From NCBI GenBank assembly GCA_029582155.1, contig CM055908.1, positions 18,019,406 to 18,083,405 of the forward strand: a stretch of DNA of 64,000 bases. The letters run 5' to 3'. The position numbers and the translations under genes were made by a program. Below the pieces are notes generated by a model, which saw only the letters and a list, made by a program, of their open reading frames with translations, was not told the origin of the DNA and did not search any database. Of this stretch, positions 57,590 to 64,000 are shown piece after piece. The DNA comes from Panopea generosa. Lineage: Eukaryota > Mollusca > Bivalvia > Adapedonta > Hiatellidae. Position 1 is the first letter of the stretch. Every line of letters begins with the position of its first letter.

Positions 57590-58510
57590 TGTATTGAATG
57601 AAGACTCTCATCCCTGCCCACCCCCTCGCTTTTTAAAAAAAAAATGTTTTGTATTGAATCAAATACTCTGCCCCATTTCAACTTTGTTACCGACCCTCAC
57701 CCCTACGAAACCCCATTCCCTGCCAATTTGTTTTGTTTTAAATAAAATATTTTGCCCCAATTTTAACTTTGTAAATGACACCAAGGACTACCCCTACCCC
57801 ACCCCACACACACCCCTGCCAAGACCCCTCGCCCATTTTGTTTTGTTTTGTTTTGTTTTAAATTTAATTCTATTCTGCCCCTTTGTTACCAAACCCAAGA
57901 CCCCCTCCAAATGTTTTCTTAAAATTTTGTTCTGTATAGATTAGATACACTGTCCCTTTTCAACTTCGTTACCAACCCAAGACACCCTCCCCCTCCAACT
58001 TTTTTATTGTATTAAAACTAAACTGCCCTGTTGATTACACTGTGGCACATACACCTCCACATCCACACCCAGATTTTTTTTTTAATTTTGTTTTGTATTA
58101 AATCAAATACTCTGCCCCATTTCAACTTTGTTACCGACCCAAAGACCCTCATCCCTACCCTCCCAACCTGCACTCATCCCCATCCCCGCCCATTTATGTT
58201 TTTTATTTGGTTTTGCATTAAATCAAATACTCTGCCCCAATTTCAACTCTGTTACTGACCCAAAGACCCTCACACCTACCCCCACCCTTCCCCAAACCCG
58301 CTATTTTTTATTTAAATTTTGATTTGTATTAAATCAAATACTCTGCCTCATTTCAACTTTGTTACCGACCCCAAGATTTACTCTTACTCCAATCCCTGCC
58401 CATTTTTAATTTTTTTTTTTAATTTTGATTTGTTTTAAATCAAATACTTTGCCCCATTTCAACTTTGTTACTGACCCCAAGGATATCCCCCCCATCCCCG
58501 CCCATTTTTA
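57590..58510 (+). repeat. Satellite A, first block (about 105-150-bp units)
   Basis: Units read TTTTGTATTAAATCAAATAC, TCTGCCCCATTTCAACTTTG, TTACCGACCCAAAGACCCTC and CCCTGCCCATTTTT. About seven diverged copies. The block resumes at 59965-60425. Confidence 0.9.
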
Positions 58511-59950
58511 TGCTTCCCCAAAGTGGGGAAGCATATAGTCGCCACTTCGTCCGTGCGTGCGTGCGTCCGTCCGTCCGTGTGTCACCAAATTCTTGTCCGG
58601 GCTATTTCTCTACAACCTTTGGTTGGAATTTTATGAAACTTGCTAGGATGCATCACTTCTAAGTGGAGATGTGCATAATATCTTTTTGTTCCGGTTCAAT
58701 GATCACGGAGTTATGGCCCTTTGATTCTGTTTGTGACCAAATTCTTGTCCGGGCTATTTCTATACAACCAAATGTTGGAATTTTATGAAACTTGCTAGGA
58801 TGCATCACTACCAAGTGAAGATGCGCATAATTTATTTGTGTTCCGGTTCAATGATTTTCACGGAGTTACGGCCCTTAAATTGAGTCTGTGACCAAATTTT
58901 TGTCCGGGCTATTTCTCTACAATCTCAGGTTGGAATTTTATGAAACTTGCTAGGATGCATCATTACCAAGTGCAGATGTGCATAATATCTTTGTGTTTCG
59001 GTTCGATGATTTTTCACGGAGTTATGGCCCTTTGATTCTTTATGTGACCAAATTTTGTCTGTGGTATTTCTCTACAACCCAATGTTGGAATTTTATGAAA
59101 CTTGCTAGGATGCATCACTACCAAGTCGACCTTGTGCATTATATGTTTGTGTTCCGGTTCGATGATTTTTCACGGAGTAATGGCCCTTTAATTGAGTCTG
59201 ACCAAATTTTTGTCCGGGCTATTTCTCTACAATCTCAGGTTGGAATTTTATGAAACTTGCGAGGATGCATCATTACTAAGTGCATATGTGCATAATATCT
59301 TTGTGTTCCGGTTCGATGATTTTTCACGGAGTTATGGCCCTTTGATTTTGGCTTTGACCAAATTCTTGTCCGCGCTATTTCTCTACAACACCATGTTGGA
59401 ATTTTATGAATCTTGCTAGGATGCATCACTACCAAGAGGAGATGCGCATATTGTCTTTGTGTTCTGGTTGGATAATTTTCACGGAGTTATGGCCCTTTCA
59501 TTAAGTCTGTGACCAAATTATTGTCCGTGCTATTTCTCTACAACCTCAGGTTGGAATTTTATGAAATTTGCTATGTTTGTGTTTCAGTTCAATGATTTTT
59601 CATGGAGTTGTGGCCCTTTCATTCTGTCTGTGACCAAAATCTTCTCCACTCTTTTTCTCTACAACCTCTGGTTGGAATTTTATGAAAAATGCTGGGATGT
59701 ATGATTACCAAGTGGAGATGTGCATATTGTCTTCATGACGCTATTTCGCTACAACCTCTGGTTTTAATTTTGTAAAACTATCTAGGATATGCACATATTG
59801 TCATTTTGTTCCGGTTCAATGATTTGCGAATGAGTTATTTCAAGTGCAGAGCCACATATTGTTCCTGCTATGCAGTTTGGTATTTTTCAACCAAGTAGCC
59901 ATCAGTACTAAGGGAATATGGTACAGAGTCAAACACTCACTTGGGGAGCA
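58511..59950 (+). mobile_element. Satellite-bearing element inserted in satellite A (155-bp units)
   Basis: It begins with a hairpin TGCTTCCCCA-AAG-TGGGGAAGCA, then an impure CGTCCGTGCG tract, then units marked by GGAATTTTATGAAACTTGC at 58625, 58777, 58932, 59087, 59242, 59398 and 59553 (152-156-bp steps). Near 59950 CACTTGGGGAGCA is an inverted match to the start, followed by the hairpin ATCGGT-TCC-ACCGAT. The layout (microsatellite plus tandem core plus short hairpins) recalls bivalve pearl/Helentron-like elements. No Rep/helicase is present. Confidence 0.75.
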
Positions 59951-59964
59951 TCCATCGGTTCCAC

Positions 59965-60425
59965 CGATATTTTTTTTTTTTTTTTTTAAATTTTGTTTTG
60001 TATTAAATCAAATACTTTTCCCCATTTCAACTTTGTTACCAACCCAAAGACCCACACCCCTACCCACCCCCTCCCTTTTTTAAAAAAATTTGTTTTGTAT
60101 TAAATCAAAGACTCTGCTCCATTTTAACTTTGTTACCGACTCTAAGACCCTCACCCCTACCAAACTCCCATCCCTGCCCATTTTTTTTAAACTTTGTTTT
60201 GTTTTAAAACAAATACTTTGCCCCAATTTCAACTTTGTTACTGACACCAAGGACTACACCCCGAGTCCCCTCGCCCATTTTGTTTTCGTTTTGTTTTCGT
60301 TTTGTTTTAAATTTAATACTATTCTGCCCCTTTGTTACCAAACCCAAGACCCCCCATCCCCTCCAATTGTTTTCTTAAAATTGTGTTCTGTACTGAATTA
60401 AGGTACACGGTCTCTTTTCAACTTT
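59965..60425 (+). repeat. Satellite A, second block
   Basis: The same units as 57590-58510 resume after the inserted element. Confidence 0.88.
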
Positions 60426-61510
60426 GTGATTTTGTAGATTTGCGGCAGTAACATAAAGTAACCTTCAGTTACCAAAAACAGAGAAGGGTAACCAAGTAAT
60501 TAGAAATAGAGGCATGTTTTTTCCTTTCGATATTTCTTATATAACGATTCTGTAGATATGCTGCAGTAACCTGAAGTAACCTTCAGTTACCAAAGACATA
60601 GAAGGGTAACCCAGTTACCAGAAAAAGAGACATGTTTTTTTCCCCAATATTTCTTATCTAATGATTTTGTAGATATGCTGTAGTAACCTGGAGTAAGTTT
60701 CAATTACCAAAGACAAAGAAGGGTTAGTGAGTAACCAGAAAAAGAGACGTGTTTTTTTTCTCAGTTTTTCTTAATTGATTTTGTATATTTGATGCAGTAA
60801 CCTAAAGTAACCTTCAGTTACCAAAGACAAAGAACGGTAACCAAGTAACCAGAAATAGGGACATGTTTTTTTCTTTCAATATTTCTTAAATGATTGCGTA
60901 GATATACTGAGTAACCTTTAGTTACCAAAGACAAAAAAGGGTAACAAAGTAACCAGGAAAAGATACATGTTTTTTTTCAGTATTTCCTAAATATGATTTT
61001 GTATATTTCCTGTAGAAACCTGGAGTAACCTTCAGTTACCAAAGACAAAGCCGGGTAACCAAGTAACCAGAACTTGAGACATGTTTTCTCAATATTTCTT
61101 ATATATTATTTTGTAGATTTGCTGCAGTAACCTGGAGTAACTTTCAGTTACCAAAGACAGAGAAAGGTAACCAAGTAACCAGGAAAAGAGACATGTTTTT
61201 TTTCATTCTTAAATATGATTTTATAGATTTGCTGCAGTAACCTGGAGTAACCTTGGGTTACCAAAGACGAGAAATGGTAACCAAGTAACCAAAAAAATGT
61301 TTTATTTTCACTATTTCCTAAATACGATTTCGTAGTTTTGCTATAGTAACCTAGACTAACCTTTAGTTACCAAAGGCAAAGAAGGATAACGAAGTAACCA
61401 GAGATAAAGACATGTTTATTTTTAATTATAACTACAATATGTGTAGCATAAATGTTTTTTTCTAGGATACCAAAGACAAAACATGTAACCTCAGTTACCA
61501 AAGGCATATA
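60426..61510 (+). repeat. Satellite C, about 115-bp units, nine to ten copies
   Basis: Each unit has TTCAGTTACCAAAGACA, AAGGGTAACCAAGTAACCAG, AGACATGTTTTTT and GATTTTGTAGATTTGCTGCA. GTTACC and GGTAAC within a unit are complementary, so each monomer can fold on itself. Confidence 0.9.
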
Positions 61511-61519
61511 GTGGGTTAA

Positions 61520-62090
61520 AAATGGACTGAAATGTGCAGAAGTGCACATTTTGTGCCATTGCACATTTTGTGCCATATCTATTGCTACGTGTCGAGTTAC
61601 TCAAATTACTTAACATCTAGATCAAGATGCTATTCACATAAATCTGTAGACAAAAATCATTAAAGTTTCATAATATCTAATAAACTAGCTTTTAATACTT
61701 GTACATTTGTTTAAATTATGTAATTAATAAAGTAACTTTTTCTAACCTGTAAGTCATCGAATACATTGTAATTAATCATATATCCGTATGTGTGCACAGA
61801 GACCCGTTTCACTAACCTTCGCAAGTCTTAAGAATTTCGTACGAACAAATTATGACATCTAGGAACGTTTCATTTGCTTTGTAATTTTGCAAATTTTAAA
61901 GGATATATATTATAAGGCTTACAAAATACCGTAAAATAAGAAGCGACACTGGCAATAAATCATTTTTTCAACTTTTATTTCATAACTTAAAATTTCACGC
62001 AAAGAAGTTCGTAAACTAAAAAAAAACGTTCGTTAAACGCTCCATGATTCTTGATTTGGTTTCTATATAGAAGCATACTTAGTGGAAATG
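61520..62090. other. AT-rich stretch without recognised genes
   Basis: Nothing recognised apart from a duplicated GCACATTTTGTGCCAT at about 61543-61575. Confidence 0.5.
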
Positions 62091-62700
62091 GTTAGTAGGC
62101 ATGTCGCTGTGTCCGTCCCTGCGTATGTGTGCGTCAGTGCGTCACTCCGATTCCTGGGCCGGTACATAATTTCCAAATAAACGGTAAAAAACCAGTGATA
62201 CTTGGAACATAGATCGAGTGTGATGCGCGGAAGTGACATGTTAGAGAACCATAACTCTATTTTGAATTATGACATAGTTATTTCTCCTTTTGTACTTTAT
62301 TTTTGCTTGTCCAGAGCATTTCTTAAACAATATGGAATGGAACCGAGCGTGACTTAGAACATGGATAGAGAAAACTGTGTTGAAACGCAGATCGAAAGAA
62401 CCATAACTCTATCCAGAATAATGACAGAATAAAGAACCATAACTCTGTCCAGAATAATGACAGAATAAAGAACCATAACTCTTCCCAGAATAATGACAGG
62501 ATAAAGAACCATAACTCTACCCGGAATAATGACAGAATAAAGAACTATAACTCTATCCGGAATAATAACAGAATATAGAACCATAACTCTATCCAGAATA
62601 ATGACAGAATAAAAAGAGCATAACTCTACCTAGAATAATGGCAGGATAAAGAACCATAACTCTATCTAGAATAATGACAGAGACATAATCTTCAAAAGTA
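62090..62700 (+). repeat. GTCCGTCC-headed repeat with 36-bp tandem array
   Basis: After a GTGTCCGTCCCTGCG tract (about 62110-62150), CCATAACTCTATCC units recur at 62401, 62437, 62473, 62509, 62545, 62581, 62617 and 62653: eight copies at 36 bp. The minus-strand open frame is a product of the 36-bp period. Confidence 0.88.
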
Positions 62701-63780
62701 CGTAAGGCGAAGCGACTTGGTACATGAAAAAGAGATCGGTGTACGGAAGTGCTGAGAGAGAAATGAATAACTGTGTCTTGAATAACTTCCCTAGTTAACT
62801 TCCCTTTCTACTTTATTTTTCGGTTATAGTTGCGTGTCCGGAGTATGCCTTCAAAATTAAGGAAGGAAAGGTAACCACACAATCAGACACGTGTGAGAGG
62901 AGCTACCGATACCATTGTCATCGGTTTGATAGATACAAAACTAAAGAAGTTTCAATAGATATTTAACCCATATTCGTGTCTTACTCAAACCTTAAACTAA
63001 CGTGATGCTACAGTTTTATAAAACATTAACAAGAGCACCGCATGTGGGTGCAGGCGCTCGTATTTTTTCTAAATCTATTAGTATTAAACAGGTCATACGC
63101 CACTGATGTAAACGTTTTAAACACGGTGGTGATTAGTTTACAGCATCAGTTGTGTTATTGAAAAAATAAAATAGATTTTCAAAAAGTCAAACCAGAGCTA
63201 AACAAAAAAACTTTAACCTTAGATCTTTACAGTCCAAAGTATGGAAAATTAGTGTTTTTTTTTAATTTAAATCTTTATATATACAAGTATATATAGAGAG
63301 TGATATATAGAGAAAGATCGACTCTAACATTGCCTTGTGTTCATTTAAAGGGCTTATGCCAATTTTTTGATCCGCCGACATACCTTTAACAGACGTAAGA
63401 ATGTTCTACTTTGTGTGACCGAACACGTTAGGGTATAATGATCGGGTAGTTTCATTCATAATTTCTCTTTTTTATTCCTCAAACATAATCGTATTGCTGC
63501 TAGTGTAATTAGCCATTCTTGTTTATATCTGTTTTTGTTACCGTTACCTTTGATTATGTATAGGATTACAGGCTGTTGTGTTTCACGGTTGTATTATTTT
63601 ATTCGCTTATCGTTTGTTCAGTAGATGAGCCACGCGTACGCACAGAGCAATCAATAATCACCGTTTTCTTTTCATTAACAATTTTGACAATATTTTAAAA
63701 AAAATGTTTTGCAAAACCTATTGTGTTATATAAATTTAACCACTATACCACATAGATAATATGATAATGTAATGATCAAA
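62700..63780. other. No recognised gene
   Basis: AAGAGCACCGC..GTGGGTGCAGGCGCTC near 63033 looks like a repeat end. The rest is AT-rich. Confidence 0.4.
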
Positions 63781-63782
63781 CA

Positions 63783-63965
63783 GCGGGGCGGTAGTTCAGT
63801 GGATAAAGTATTAACCGCTCACGGATACGGTCATGGGTTTGATCTCACGCCCGCCCCGATGACCTCTAAAACATACCCTTAGTACTGGTTCTATTCAGGA
63901 AACGGACTCGAGAGCAATTCGATTTATCTCTTAGCTGTCTTCACAATTGACTGAACATGAAATTA
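63783..63965 (+). mobile_element. tRNA-derived SINE with intact acceptor stem
   Basis: CGGGGCGG pairs with CCGCCCCG about 75 nt later. A box TAGTTCAGTGGATAAAG and B box GGGTTTGATCTC. The body has CTTAGTACTGGTTCTATTC, GGAAACGGACTCGAGAGCAA and a TTCACAATTGA tail, sharing its 3' half with family 1 but with a different head. Confidence 0.75.
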
Positions 63966-64000
63966 GTATAAACTAATCCTGTATAATAATTTTGTTATAG

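Noticed and set aside
57519..58322. Pro-rich plus-strand frames
   Set aside because: Translation of satellite A; the same frames recur at 59844-60401.
62354..62584. Minus-strand protein of 12-residue repeats
   Set aside because: The 36-bp tandem repeat keeps any open frame open.
63783..63858. Functional tRNA gene
   Set aside because: The acceptor stem pairs, but the sequence continues into a SINE body shared with other copies.

Overview
The window looks like genomic DNA of a mollusc, probably a bivalve. It is AT-rich, intron-rich and packed with tRNA-derived SINEs, TTAA- and TA-flanked miniature inverted-repeat elements, and long satellite arrays headed by ACGG/TCCG microsatellites, a style familiar from bivalve genomes. 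The species cannot be fixed from the sequence. There is no bacterial or viral gene organisation. Homology calls come from reading translations and motifs by eye; no search was run.

One intact protein-coding gene could be assembled, on the + strand at 3864-29081. Fourteen exons join in frame through consensus GT/AG junctions into 1,821 nt (606 residues plus stop). The product has an N-terminal signal peptide, four tandem C-type lectin-like domains (CTLDs), and a short hydrophobic C-terminus resembling a GPI-anchor signal. Each CTLD is built from three exons with the same phase pattern (1-0, 0-2, 2-1), so the gene grew by duplication of a symmetric three-exon cassette. Only CTLD3 keeps an EPN motif with the ED and ND residues expected of a calcium/sugar site. 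A secreted or surface lectin-like recognition protein is the most reasonable reading.

Its introns hold striking repeats: a 55/56-bp array in intron 6 that resembles the exon 7 splice acceptor, a 95-bp array in intron 7, a decayed array of about 300 bp in intron 8, a 176-bp tandem duplication in intron 10, and 31 units of a 44-bp repeat in intron 11 that is half of a tRNA-derived SINE head.

Downstream (29.5-64 kb) no further intact gene was found. This part is repeat-dominated: nested inverted-repeat elements with an internal 168-bp satellite (32.1-37.1 kb), two TTAA elements sharing one TTAA (36.0-36.7 kb), a Tc1-like transposase remnant (37.1 kb), an internally deleted non-LTR retrotransposon (43.2-44.3 kb), a perfect 314-bp tandem duplication over VWA-like exon debris (48.2-48.9 kb), a hAT transposase remnant (49.0-49.4 kb), a perfect 43-bp-arm hairpin (50.3 kb), a 43-nt G run (51.3 kb), a 48-bp minisatellite with an open frame on the minus strand (54.9-56.5 kb), and a stack of satellites at 57.6-62.7 kb in which one element appears inserted into another array.
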